The notes beneath the pieces are model-generated. The model searched no databases. It had not been told where the DNA came from and saw only the letters and a list, made by a program, of their open reading frames with translations. DNA of 64,000 nucleotides from Mucor racemosus. Taxonomy: Eukaryota; Mucoromycota; Mucoromycetes; Mucorales; Mucoraceae. The position numbers and the translations under genes are program-made. Positions 12,003 through 25,054 of the stretch are shown piece after piece. Positions within the stretch are counted from its first letter, which is position 1; each line of letters starts with the position of its first letter. The stretch lies in assembly GCA_027405735.1 (NCBI GenBank), contig JAPEHQ010000007.1, positions 1,761,001 through 1,825,000 on the forward strand. Direction: 5' to 3'.

Positions 12003-13200
12003 CAAATTACATAGTTAAATTTCTTTCTTTCTTCTGTACATTATACAAATATTTCTCCCCTCCTCCCCCTCCCCGAACTCTTTTTTTCTTTTAACCTTCT
12101 CCTAAACCAACCTTTCACAAAGCTGTAAATGTAAATAGATTATTATTATTATTGTTTCTGATTTTTCTCTAGAGCATATAAATACCAAAAAAGACTTTTT
12201 TTTTGTATGAATTTCGCCACCAACTTGTCCCTTTTTCTATTACCACCACCATCATGACTACATATTATTTTGTAATACAATGTATTTTTATATAAATAAA
12301 ACCTTCTGTTTTTTTCTTTCTCCACAATGTAATGATCATGTGAAGTTGTTTTAATCATACGAGATTTAGTCTTGTCTAGTAATCCGTAGAAAATGAAAAA
12401 AAAAAGGGGGCGGATCAAATAATTCATAAAATCCAATGTGTCGCCTCGTGATGATTACAAGTACGGTACGTTTAATGTTTAGGCGTACCATGTTTCGATA
12501 CTGTACAATCATTAAAGCATGCAGATCAAATATTGATTGCGATCCAATAAAATCATCATTTTTAAATAAAGGAAAACGGTAGTTCCCGTTGTTATAAATT
12601 AAATCTCTCAAATCGTAGCACATTTTGTATTATACCTCATCCGCATGTGTAAAATAATTATTTATAAACTTTCCTTATCTGGCCAAAAGAAGAGAGAATG
12701 GCAATTTGTATTCAATTTGTACATTCGAGTAATTATAGCTAGAGGACAGTTGAGAGAGGTTTCTTTTCTCTCGGTACCTTTACCTCTGGTCCGGACCTAG
12801 ATTACATAAAAAACGTGTATTAATATTCAATAGAACAGTAAAAGAGTGTTTCAATCTAATAACAGATATAAGAAAGCCGCTTAAAATATAGATTTTGATT
12901 GAAATCTCAACATTGTATCTTTGTATATTGTGTAAAAGGCCAATTAGAATACTACAAAATGATGATTTCTCATCCAATATTAATTTAATTTGATTGCCTC
13001 GTCGTTTAAATTCAATCTGATCCAGCTAAGCATGTCGAATATAAGCTATATTTTTATTTACCCGCATATTTCAATATAATTATCTAAAGCTTGCACCACT
13101 TTATTTGACGGGATCCTTACAAGCACTGCCAAAAAAACAGTGCATCTGAACTTGAATTGGAATTTCTCAAATCTGTCAATTCTATCAACTTTTTTGCCCT
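12003..13200. other. Gene-free spacer with C-rich 3' flank
   Basis: The first part is probably 3'UTR of the zinc-finger gene, with a C-rich block near 12056-12075. The rest is AT-rich, with a TCCGGA palindrome near 12789, and no supported gene. Confidence 0.5.
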
Positions 13201-13273
13201 TGGTGGTTGGGCCGAATGGTTAAGAAGTGTACTTCCCAAGCGCACGACTCGAGTTCGAATCCTGGTGGACGCA
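13201..13273 (+). pseudogene. tRNA-Gly(CCC)-like relic
   Basis: The segment has tRNA length (73 nt). It has a good A-box region (GGCCGAATGGTTAAG), an anticodon-loop-like CTTCCCAAG (CCC) and a strong B box (GAGTTCGAATCCTGG), with the T loop exactly where it should be. The acceptor arm does not pair: the 5' strand TGGTGGT faces TGGACGC, where a working Gly tRNA would need GCGTCCA. The anticodon and T stems carry mismatches. I read it as a decayed tRNA gene or tRNA-derived short element. It could still bind pol III factors. Confidence 0.45.
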
Positions 13274-15211
13274 AGTTTGTTTGATAATATTATGTAGTAC
13301 TGTATTTCCTGTTTAGTGTCATGTCACCAACCCACAACTTTTTCGTATGACGTTCTCCGCATGCCCGTTTTGGCTCTTGGTGCAGCACTTTAATTAGTCG
13401 ATTTCTTTCCCATCTTTCATAGTATAATCATTATAGCGACCTTGTTTACAGTAGGCCCACTTGTGGAGACCTCTCAACCTCTTCCCATATGGCTTACGTT
13501 GTGCTACATGAAACGTTATTGTAGGAGTTTCATGTATATTAAGTCTTCACATTAAATAATAATAAATAAAGTATATCCACTACGTTCTACCCTAAAAAAA
13601 AAAACTTTTTTTTCAAAAAATCACTAAAACTGAATTTACGACACAAAGTGTATAATCAGCATGCCTCAAACGTTGATAACTTTTGGTATATGTTAAATTT
13701 CCTAACTAGTGGTATAAACCGCATAAAAAATTTTGTAGTTAAAAATTTGGCAAATTCCGATTGAATAAAAACACGTTTTTTGGGTAAAACTTGGTATTTT
13801 TAATAATTATGTTAAGAATAATCAATTGTATTTTATACAACGCATTTTTACAAACATTCTTCATTATAACATATCTTAGTAAAATGTTTCATTTTCGAGG
13901 GCAAAAAAACAAAAATGTAAATTTGACGTCTCGACCATGAGTAGATGCAAGGGAAAATCGAGCCAAAATCCCATGCCTGCAAAAATTTAAAAATTGTAAA
14001 AAAAAAAAACAATTTGGATGTATTCTATGGCTCAAATTATGCGTACTGAAGTCAATTTTAGGTTATTAAAGGTACATATCGCGAGATATTACGTCGTAAA
14101 TGTCGTCATGTTTTGCGTGATATTCTGCATAAATCTGTAATTACGGATCAATACATAACATAACTAGAGCTTTTTTTACTTTGGAATGATGTATATGTAT
14201 TAAAAGAATATATGCATATCCATTTTTGGATTGCTTTCGATATTCGAGCAGTTTTTGTATGTCATTCGCTGCATAAGCCAGTTCCTGGAAATGCCTTATT
14301 TTACGTACGTCAAGCCAATTTCCAGTGAATTTTCTTTCTAGAAAACAAATTTATGGCTGATAAATATGCATAGGTGATTTACTGGTTGTAATACATTTTC
14401 AGGTAAGAAACACTCATCCCCCCCCCATATTTTTTTAATGACTATCGCGTTTTTCTTTCATGTTCATTATATACATGGTTGATTTATCAGAATATGTTAA
14501 TGTTAAATAAAGCTAGAAATTTAATCAAGTAAAGAGATATCATTTATTAAAAAGAAATAAAGAGGATTTATATAGTAATTGAGTTGATGGAGATGATGAT
14601 GTGATAAGGATTATAGGTGTTATCTATTATATTAATGTGGCATGATGGTGGAACATCATGCTTTAACATCATGCTGGAAAATCATATTGGAACCGTGGTT
14701 CCATTGATGTTTAATTGACTTGAATTTGGGTTCCTGAACTGTTGTTTTTTTTTGGATTTGACGTCCGGTTAAGAATGATACATCAATGGTATTTAACATT
14801 CCTTATATATATTCACCATGTAAAACATACCCAAAATATGAACATGTGCGAAACCCCCTCCCCTGATAAAGTGTACACGATCACTTGATAAGTTTTATAT
14901 CATGTAGATACACAGACATATGGCTAAATAAAGCATAGTTACCGGCAATTGGATGCATTTTTGTGCTCGTTTTTTCAATGATGATTTTAAAAGAGTATTT
15001 CTGGATTTTTTTCATCAAATATTGAGTCGAATTATACCAAATTTTCTAAGAAGTTGTATCCTCCCTCTATGGGCCATTGATGTCTGTCCAAAAATAAAAG
15101 GATTGCTACGAGAATTTAAGTGCCCTGGCCTAACATTGATCAAAGATTAACCTAAAACCAGTTGTAAAAAATTAAACACCTACTTTAAAATGCTATTTTT
15201 TTTGTATTCAC
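13274..15211. other. Gene-free AT-rich region
   Basis: Low-complexity AT-rich sequence with A runs near 13593 and 14000 and a C run near 14410. A 65-codon frame at 14953-15150 (HFCARFFNDDF...) has no recognisable domain and adjoins repeat copy B, so it may be decayed repeat sequence. Confidence 0.45.
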
Positions 15212-16970
15212 AAGGTAGACCCAACTCCAGTCTACTCTGACGTTTTTGTTTTAGCAAAAAATATTGATTTTTCGTCGAGATAATCAAGGTAATAGTTCAC
15301 ATTACAGCCGACAGCCTACATCTTATATTGACTGAGTTTAAACCTACTGTATAATATTTGCTGTACAAAATGATCGAAAAATGATTAAAAAAAGCAAATT
15401 CGTTTAATGCTCATTAACTGCAAAGTAAGTAGACCTAGATTGTTAAATGGTTTTTGTACAGTTTTAAATTCTGCATCCATCTTAACAAAGTCCAGGCAAG
15501 TGTTTCACATTAAATTTTGCGCAAAATGCAATTGAAATTTTGGAGGTTTTTTGAAGATATACATCACTTTTTATACATAGATTTAAAATATAACTAATTG
15601 AGATGATGCGCAACACAATTATCTATCGATCGAGCTATTATTGGACCTTTTAGCTGCATTTTTCGTTGAGAAAACGCAACTTTTGTTGATTATTTTTCAG
15701 ATCCAGAATTTGGGATGAGGGTACACAAGGGGAAAATGGAAGCTAGAAATGGAGGTACCTTTTTGTACACATTTTTGAGGATATCTCCACGAAAAATCAA
15801 TGTTTTGAAAAAATCTAAATTGGGTCCGAGAGAGCTCAATGAGCTTAATGACATGAATGCAAAAAAAAGTATTGCTCAATTTAACCAATATTGTGAAACC
15901 TACTATAGAAATGTCAAAAAAAATGAAAAAAAATAAAAGTGCTCAGGATTTTTTTATATTAAAATATGTTATAGAGCACTTTAAAACAAGTAAGTTTCAT
16001 TATTAAAAAGTGTTAGCATAGCTTAATTTTTTCTAGAGATATGAAGCTTCAAAGTTTTCAATCCATTAGCAGATTAGCAGTGAAATACGCGTAAAAAATC
16101 TGAAACATTAGTACTGAAAAATTAATACCAACTGCAAAAAGTAGGGTATTTTTGGATATTTGTTTTTGGATTAAAGCTGAACATCTCAGGTACATTTGCA
16201 TATAATTTTTTCTTGGTGTTATTTAGTGAAAAAAAAAGTAGAGCAGGGATGAAAAGTGAGACCCAGTTTTTAAGTAAAAAGCAATGTTTTGTGTCTTTTG
16301 TAAGACGCAAATTAATTTAGAAATAGAATAATGCGACCAATTCACAAGTATATATTTAACAATTTCCAAGGTATATATATATCTTAAAAATATTTAGTAT
16401 GATGAAGTTAATCATGGAAAAGAAGAGAAGGCATGCTCCGATTTTGAAAATTAAGAACTACCAGTGTAAGGTTTCTCGAGTGTATCAGAACATCAATCAT
16501 GCTGATCAACTATAGAATATAAAAAAAACTGGATAAGATGTAATTTATAAAGTGAATATATTTTTTTATTATTATCATTAATTACTTTATTACTTAATTA
16601 GAAAGAGAAGAAATTAAAGGTTATGGAGCGTAACTGTTTAACTTCTACAATAAGATATAATACAGAAAACTATTTTTTATCATTAAAAGATGTTTCTGAA
16701 AAAAACAAATTCATTGACAAAGGCTTAATCTCAATACATGGTGGCAACAAAGACTGCTCTAGTACTTCTTACAATTCCCTGTTCATTTCATGCGATTTAT
16801 CATTTTGATGTATTAGCAGGTAGATCTAGCAAAATTTTTGTTACTAAGCCTAGCTCACAAATAAAGGTTTACAGGCTTTATTAGTACTCATCATTGTTTG
16901 AATTTGATTTATGGACTTGAGCACTTAGAACAGGTACAATTTGCCAAAGCACAAACACTTAGGGTTAGCT
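15212..16970 (+). repeat. Dispersed repeat family, copy B (long form)
   Basis: Plus-strand copy. It starts at the AAGGTAGACCCAACT end, contains the conserved frame from about 15715 (RVHKGKMEARNGG, RISPRKIN, LGPRELNELNDMNAKK), the CATGCTCCGATTTTGAAAAT segment near 16433, and a second frame at 16623-16808 with KGLISIHGGNKDCSSTS. That second frame matches the same part of copy A, so the full unit is at least 1.75 kb. No transposase signature is visible. Confidence 0.8.
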
Positions 16971-17868
16971 TTTTTTTTAAAAAAAATATATAGCAATCCT
17001 ATTAGAGAGTGTAGTTGCAGATATCAGAAGTGTGCCTTCTGATTTTTAATCTCGGTCTGCTCCGATGTTGATTTAACCCTAGCTTGTCAAAACTTTTTTG
17101 GTTGCCAATGTTAATTTTTTTTATATATATGCCCTTACGCTTGATTCTAAACGAACTCGGGGCAATTTTGAGCTTCAATAATATAATCGTTATAGTCAGT
17201 AAATGGACCATTAGTATAGATATAGTACCATGACAACTTGTCATATTGCAAATCAAATACTCAAACCATGGATAATTGCATCTTTCTATTATTTTTGAAT
17301 ACTTGATTCAGATCAAAGAGAGATGAAAATTGTATTATGCATGAAAATATAAGTGAGTGTGAGTGTGTCAATCGTACATGGAATTTCAAGAATATCTGTA
17401 TGAATAATATTCCCAAAAGACGTTCCAGTTAGATCTTGGTGTAACCATAAACCTAAAATCCAGAAAACGAGAAATGGGAGAGCATTATTTCCATGACAAG
17501 TGGTAAAATTTAAATGAAATTTTCAATTCAAGTCAAAAAGATGAATTTGATAAAAGAAAGAAGAAAATTTTGGTTCTCTTTTTGTCTTTCTAGGAAAACT
17601 AAACCAGTTGGTATATTTTGATTCGATAAAAAGATCCAGATAATCTTGTGTCTGACAGAACCCACACACACACACACAAACAGACAAGATCCGAAAAGCT
17701 TAAAAATCTCCTGGAGTGAGGGGTAACTTTAATAGGAAAACTAAAATTATGACACTTTTTTACCAACTGCAGATGATTGGCATAGGAAATTAGAAAATCA
17801 GTTACTCCCAGTGATACAAAGGCCATTGTTTTTTTTTCTTCCTTCTCAATTCTTCTTTTTTCAAGAAA
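16971..17868. other. Spacer and transporter promoter region
   Basis: AT-rich sequence with a short CA tract near 17664-17678 and a pyrimidine-rich leader just before the transporter start codon. No gene seen. Confidence 0.45.
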
Positions 17869-19929
17869 ATGAAATACCTCACACATATAACAACAATTGT
17901 ATCAAGTATAGGTGGCTTACTTTATGGTTATGACATTGGTATCATCAGTGGTGTTTTTTCAACTCCAACTTTCCCTGTCTATTTTGGAATGGACGGGGAT
18001 GCATCCGAAGCACAACAGATCCAAGGAAATATTGTATCATTGCTACAAGCTGGGGCATGTATAGGAGCACTCACAGCGAATTTATATGCAGGTATGTTTG
18101 CTTGTGTACATGAATTTAAAAACATTTCGATATTAAAAAAAAAAAAAGATAAAATTGGCCGTCAAAAATCAGTAATTACTAGTACACTGATTTTCATGTT
18201 TGGTAGCGCAGTTCAAACAGGTTCTAAGAATTTACCCATGATTTTGTTTGGTAGATTTGCTGGTGGATGTAAGAATTTGTATCGTTTTAGTTTGATCTTG
18301 TTCATTAATATTTTAACTTTATTCAAGGGGGTGTGGGAGCATGTTCAATGCTTGTTCCAATGTATATAGCGGAAATTTCACCTCTTCACATCCGAGGAAG
18401 AATGGGTGCTCTGTGGCAATTAAATATTTCCGTGGGTATGATGCTAGCATTCTGGTAAAAAAAAAAAATTCACATACGCATAAAACGTACATATTTTAAT
18501 GAATACGTAAAGGATCAATTATGGTTGTTTAATAGGTCTACCGACTGGAGATATGCAATGGCGTCTTCCTTTAGGCCTTCAAATTGTTCCTGGATTGATT
18601 TTATTTATTGGCATGTTATTTTTACCTGAATCAATTCGTTGGTTAGCACTGCAGTAAGTTTATTCATATGTGTGTGAACCCGAGATACTCAACATCTTTG
18701 TACACACATCACAGAAATAGATTTGATGAAGCAAAAGTTATTTTATGTAAACTAAGAAACCTCCCTGAAGATCACCCAGATATCACAAATGAATTTGAAC
18801 AAATTACTAGTTCAGTTATAAAAGAAAAACAGCAAGATGGCACAAAATGGAAAGAGCTTATTGAGCCACATAATCTTCGTAGACTTGCTTTAGGCTGTTT
18901 CATTCAAATTGCACAACAATGGACTGGTACAAATGTCATTGTAAGTTTATATCCATGTTGTTTATCTGAAATATTAATACATTGTAGAATTACTATGGTC
19001 CTTTGATCTTTCAAACTATCGGGTTGGCTAGCAACATGTCTGTATTAATGACTGGCATATATGGTATGAAGATGCATTGATTTACAATAGCAATTCTAGT
19101 TTTTAACATTTTTGCGCTATTTTCCAGGATGCGTTAAAGTGTTTTTCGTATTGATATCATTCTTATTTTTGGACAAAAAAGCTGTTGGTAGAAGACCCAC
19201 ACTTTTGCTGGGCTCATTAACCAATGTTATCATCTTTTTTGTTCTCGGCGGAATGCTTTACAGTATCGAAAGAGCAATTGCTAATGGTTTAACAGCACCA
19301 GCTGCTCAAGGTTATGTTGCAATGGTTATGGTTTATTTGTTTGCCGTGAACTTTGAATTCACGTGGGGACCCGTAACGTGGATTGTATGCTCTGAGATCT
19401 TTCCAAACAGAATCAGAGCTGTCTGTATATCTATCACTACTTGTAAGTTGCTTTTTATAAATCATTGAAAATGTAATACTTGCTAATTTATACATTTATT
19501 CATTTCAACATTTTTAGCTATGAATTGGGTAACAATTTCAACCCTCAAATTGTTAATATAATCACATTGTTTAACATTTATAACCATGTAGGCAATGAAT
19601 GCAATCATTGGTAAAATTACACCTATTATGATTGCAGACATTTCGTATGGCACATTCTTCTTTTATGGTGCTTGTTGTGTCATTATGGGTCTCATTGTAT
19701 ATGTATTCTTACCCGAAACTAAAGGAAGATCATTGGAAGAAATGGACGAAGTAAGTTTGTTTCTGATTTTAAAATACCAAAACTTAAATTCTCTTTACTA
19801 TAATAGATCTTCCTTCATGGCAAAGCAATTGTTATCGGACAAAACTATGGTGAAAAGAAGCCAATCTTACCGATTGATAACTTACCAATTGATGAAAAAA
19901 ATGCCCAGATTAATAACGAGAAAAGCTAA
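17869..19929 (+). CDS. MFS sugar transporter
   Basis: Ten exons: 17869-18091, 18149-18268, 18328-18454, 18513-18653, 18715-18940, 18988-19063, 19128-19442, 19518-19528, 19592-19750 and 19807-19929. They encode 506 residues, normal length for a 12-helix proton-coupled hexose transporter of the plasma membrane. Family signatures in order are GGLLYGYDIGIISG, DKIGRQKS, GRFAGGWGVGACS, PMYIAEISPLHIRGRMG, PESIRWLA, QQWTGTN, DKKAVGRRP, WGPVTWIVCSEIFPNRIRA and PETKGRSLEEMDE. Exon 8 is only 11 nt and supplies part of SMNWAMNAIIGKITP. Intron 1 ends in a 13-A run plus G. The exact sugar cannot be told from sequence. The gene is followed in tandem, 206 nt later, by the helicase gene. Confidence 0.92.
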
Positions 19930-20040
19930 TCTATATCACATCAATTGATTCTATTTATTTATGCATTTATTCATCACAATAAATCTGCGTAGTTTCTGTC
20001 CTACACTACGGAACTGCGGTGAAATGTAAAAATTTTACAG

Positions 20041-20080
20041 CCCTCTTTTTTTAAAACTTCGATTTCAAGAAAAAAGAGGG
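20041..20080. other. Short hairpin in the transporter-helicase spacer
   Basis: CCCTCTTTTTT at 20041-20051 pairs perfectly with AAAAAAGAGGG at 20070-20080 around an 18-nt loop. It lies between the transporter stop codon and the next start codon, so it may sit in a 3'UTR or leader. Confidence 0.5.
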
Positions 20081-20135
20081 CAAATCTACTCTCTTTCTTC
20101 CTTAATCATTCATTCTGTTTTCTATAAAGTTATAG

Positions 20136-23100
20136 ATGGTCGTTATAAAGGGAGCTTTAGGAAAAGAAAATGCTTTGTTTGCTTACTTGCTTGAACCAAA
20201 ATTACAAGATGTAGCTTCTAGTACTATTAAATCACATAAAGATACTACAAAAACAATAGAGATTTCTAGTCGAATTGACAGCAGCAACAACAGCAGCAAT
20301 ATTGAATTTCCGTTATCTCTTCCAAATTTAAATGATCAGGAATTCAAAAGATTTACTGTTGGATACAAGAAACAAACTGTACAGCGCTTAGCTCTTGAGT
20401 GGCAATATACAAAGGCTGAAAGCACCATTTTTGCTTCTTTAAAAGTATTCTCGACAGTTAAAAAGCACTTGCTTTTGGAGCACGAATGTGTCATAATGGC
20501 TAGTCAATTCAAAGAAGATCATGCTACTAAATTTATCAACGATAGTCAATCTTTTGTAGCACTTGTATATGCCATCAATGCGTCTCTAATTGATATATCT
20601 AATGCCATAATTCAACCATCTAAAAACAATCGAAATTTGAAGTTGTTTATTAATCTAATGCCCATCAATGCGAATGATAATCTTAGATCACATATATTGC
20701 TAAATACATTATCACAAAAGTTTAATATCACGCAACAAAATACTGAGATAAATAATGAACCCACCACATCTACAAGTTCTAGATCAAACATTAAATCACC
20801 AACACCAATGCCTCGAATTCCAATAGCAACAACTAATACAACGAGCATTTCACCGGTACCTGTAAATCCAGAGACTAACGATACAGTAACAGTCGTATCG
20901 AAACGAAAACCCAAACGTAAAAGAGAGGAAGAAAGCATAATAACTGAACATTCGGAAATGAATGACATTGTTTCCCATTTCAAACCTCCAATTCTCCTGA
21001 ATCGAGATGCTACACCATTATACAAAAAGGCATTGACATTGTATCCTGAAGCAAAAACAACAGAACATATTAGATTTCCCATACCTGAAATGTCATCTCT
21101 AGAAGCATTTTATAGTTACTTGCAACCAGATGTAAACAATCAACGTCTTGAAAACTATACAACATCTAGAATTGCCGCCAAACCAACACCATTTCAAACG
21201 CAAAATGTTGAATGGATGATTGCTCGAGAAGGTCATCTCGCTAATGAAAAAGGAGACGTCGAGCCTGATTTAAGCATTTATACATCTCTTCCGCTTTTAT
21301 ATACTGGAGCTCATGAAACAGACCAAAATGGAACCTATATTGACGTTATCACAACAGAAGCCAGTACGGATAGAGCTCGCATATCAAAGTTGGTACAGAT
21401 ATCCTATTCAGGTGGCATTCTATCTGATGAGATGGGTTTAGGAAAGACAGTGAGGTAATAAATACATTTAATGATATCGGTTTACCTAGATAATAATTCG
21501 CATGTAGTGTATTGAACTTGATTGCCAAGCATGTATATAATGCAAATGACCCTTCACATCCCAAAGTTGAAGATGTAGGCAATCTCACATTTTCAAAAGG
21601 AACTCTGATCGTTGCTCCTGGTTCCATCATTAGTCAATGGCGATCCGAAATCAGAAAACATGCACCACAACTAACAGTTTTTATTTATGAGGGCCGTCGA
21701 TTTCAGAAACAAACCAAAGCTGAAGATCTTGCTAGATATGATATTGTGTTGGTTAATTATGAAGTAAGTCTGGATATGAGATGTATAGTGTAATCACAAT
21801 ATTAATGCCTTTTTACATTTATTTATTTAGGCTTTCAAGCAAGAGATTCATTATGCAGAACCTCCACGAAAGAGGCCTCAAAGAAATGGTAAAATTAATC
21901 ATATTTACATTGTGAAAACCTTATTAATCAATCCTAGGTGTTGCTTATGATCGCAATCGTGAGTTCTCTGTGAGTCCTCTCGTATCTACATTTTGGTTTC
22001 GTTGTGTTTTAGATGAAGTAAGTGATACGGTAACATTATTAAAAAGATTATGTATTTATGAAATGATGTTAGGCACAAATGATTGAAGCCCATTTATCTA
22101 CTGTAGCTGCAGTTGCCAAGAAAATTCCTAGATGGTATGCTTGGGCAGTAACAGGTACACCAATGAAGAGTGATTTCAATGATTTGTATGGTCTATATGA
22201 TTTCATTTCAATTGCACCTTCTATCAGTAAACCAGCCATCTTTGCTACACTCTGCAGTGATCCTCTTTACATGCCTGTATTCTATGATTTTGCTCGTAGC
22301 ACAATTAGAAGAAATACAAAGCGTGCATTAGAGAACCAAGTGCATATTCCAAAGCAATCTCGCCACGTAGTACGCTTTCCATTCACTACGATTGAACAAC
22401 ATTATTACGATGATCTTTGGAGAGAGTGTAAAAGTAACACTGGATTAGATGCATTAGATAATAATAATTGGAATATGGATCCTGAAACAAGAGATGCTTC
22501 AAGAGCTCGAATGAGAAATTGGGTAAATACATTATATTCCCTCAAACATCTATATATAAATGGCTAAATGTATTTTTGTCTAGTTGGTGGCATTAAGGCA
22601 AGGCTGTATTCATCCATCTTTAATTGCAAATGCTTCTCTACGGCTCAGATCTTCAAAAACGAATACAAATTCAATTCAAACAATGACTGAGGTGCTGCAG
22701 GATATGGCTAAAACTGCTAAAGTCAACTTGGACCATAATCAATATGGTTATTATCAGTTGAAACTTAATAAAGGTGGAATGTACGAAGTTTTAAAAGACT
22801 TGGAGAAGGCTATTAAAGTCTATGCTGAAAACGTATCAACTGTGGAAGAGTTGGCAGAAGCTCGATATAAAGATAGTCGTAAATATTACATGAAGGCCAA
22901 AGAATTGGAAAAAGCAGGAAAATCTGTCAAAGACACACTGGACATTTCAGAATCAACAATCCACGTAAAATGGCAAACATTGCTCCATCGATACTATTTT
23001 TACATGGCCAGTGTTTATCATTCTTTGGGCATCGAAGATAAGGAAAATGCGTTTTACTCCAAAGCTGGTGACATTCGTCGAGAATTGTTGGGATCATATA

Positions 23101-25033
23101 CGGAAAAAGTCAAGGCACATACAGTTGAAATGCATAGAGCTGCAAAACATATCAAGGATAGCCCTGACTATCACTATGGTATTCGAAGTTTTGACTTGGA
23201 TCTCCTTCAAGGTGTCCATGCTACAAGCGAAGATGGCAGTATAGAATATGGAGATCGATCACAACAAGAGGAAGATTTGAATGTATTAGGAAATATCAAG
23301 GGTGTAGGCCATATTTTAGATCAGCAACTTGCAAAAATTATATATTTACGTGGTAAAATCATGCCAATTTTAACCAAAAGTCTTGTGGACAGTGATAAAG
23401 ATGCTGAAGCTACTGGTGAAGAATATAATAATTCATTAGAACAGCAAGAAATGTGTCAAATTTATCTCTCGGCTTATAAATCACTCTTGCAGGACAGAAG
23501 ATTTATTATCAATGGTACTACAGTTTCATCAGACATTGCTGCTCTTGACAATGATGGAGAAAGTGAACAGGAAGAAACACAGAATGCTAAAGCAAAAGAG
23601 ATTGAGAAAAATGAAAAAGCATTCAGAAATCAATTAATGACTCCTGCCAGTTTCAGAGTTGAATGTCTCAAAGATTTAGAAGTACAATTAAGAGATGTTA
23701 AACGAAAGATCAAGGTATCTCGAAAAAAGAATGTTATGATTTTGGATGAGGAGCAAGCCCATATCAGATCAAAGTTACCAACACAAACTAAGCTTATCGA
23801 TTATTTGGATAACGATATCAAGAAGCTGACACAACTTTTCAATAGTCGAATCGCTTATTACAAGTATCTTCAATCAATTTCAGATACACTCTTGGAGTGG
23901 CAAAGCGATAATCCTACAAAAGAAATCGCCAAGATTGACAGGGAAATTGAAAAGCTTGCAGAAACCATAACTCACAACAAATCTCGAGACATGTATTTTA
24001 AGAGTTTAGTGGAAGAGCAAGAAGCTAGTCAAAATAATGAAGGAGACAAACCCAAGGATTGTCTTATTTGTCAAGATCCCATTGAAAAGGGCATGATTAC
24101 TTACTGTGGACATTCATCTTGTTACAGTTGTGGTATACAATGGTTCAAAACTAGCCGTAGATGCCATACATGTAACTCTTCTGTCAAGCCATTCGAATGG
24201 TACAGAGTATCTTACACGGGGATGGAAATGCATGATAGAGATCAGTCTGATGAAGCTAGTAATAGCAACAGTAGTTTCAACGGCAGTGATGTTATGGAAG
24301 GCAGTTCAATGAATGTATCCGCAAAGCCAAAAAAAGATGAGGAAATGGAAAAACTCATCAAGGAGATAAAGAAACAACACATTAAGAGCAGCCAGGGCGC
24401 CAAAATTGATAGTATTATTCGACACATCAAATATATCAAAGCTAAAAATAATGGGAAATGCGTCGTATTCTCTCAATGGACCAAAGTTCTCACAATGCTC
24501 AAGACTGGACTTCAGTTGAATGGCATTCAATGTACGACTGTCGATCAAGGAGCTGGATCTGCTGCTAGTAAGAATAAAGTGGCCAAGTTTCAAGAAGATC
24601 CCAATATGAATGTCATTTTGTTACATGCCAGAAGTCAGTCCAGTGGTTTGACACTTGTGGCAGCACATACTGCATTCATTGTGGAGCCTGTTATCAATGA
24701 ATCTTTGGAGAAACAAGCTATCAATCGTATTCATCGCATTGGTCAAACAAAAGAGGTAAAATGATATATTTTGTATATTTCATCTTAATACAAAATTAAA
24801 TTAAATAACTTTAGACGAGCGTATTTTGGTATATTGTTCAAGATACCATCGAAGAACGTATTCATGCGATCCATGATATCAAACGCGTTAACAATAAGAT
24901 AAATAATGCTGCAACAGAAGATGTCGAAAAGACAAAATTAAGTAGACAATCTGAGGGTGGAGGCGAATTTGTCAATGATGATGATCTTCGTCGTTGTTTT
25001 ACAAGTGATTTGGCATTTGCATTACGCAAATAG
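20136..25033 (+). CDS. SNF2-family helicase with RING finger, SHPRH/Irc20 type
   Basis: Exons 20136-21454, 21508-21763, 21831-21888, 21938-22017, 22073-22522, 22584-24755 and 24815-25033 give 1517 residues, close to yeast Irc20. The SNF2 ATPase N-lobe has Walker A GGILSDEMGLGKT (about residue 435), GTLIVAPGSIISQW, a DEAQ box split by an intron, and WAVTGTPMKSDFNDLYGL. A long coiled-coil-rich insert follows. The C3HC4 RING (about 1212-1255) reads CLICQDP, CGHSSCYSC, CHTC. The C-lobe has KCVVFSQW and motif VI QAINRIHRIGQ. This order, a RING inside the helicase, marks SHPRH/Irc20-type E3 ligases that act on chromatin or PCNA during DNA damage tolerance. The histone-H1-like and PHD modules of animal SHPRH are not seen. 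It converges with the lectin gene 21 nt downstream. Confidence 0.92.
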
Positions 25034-25054
25034 AATGTTTATTTTACTAATATA

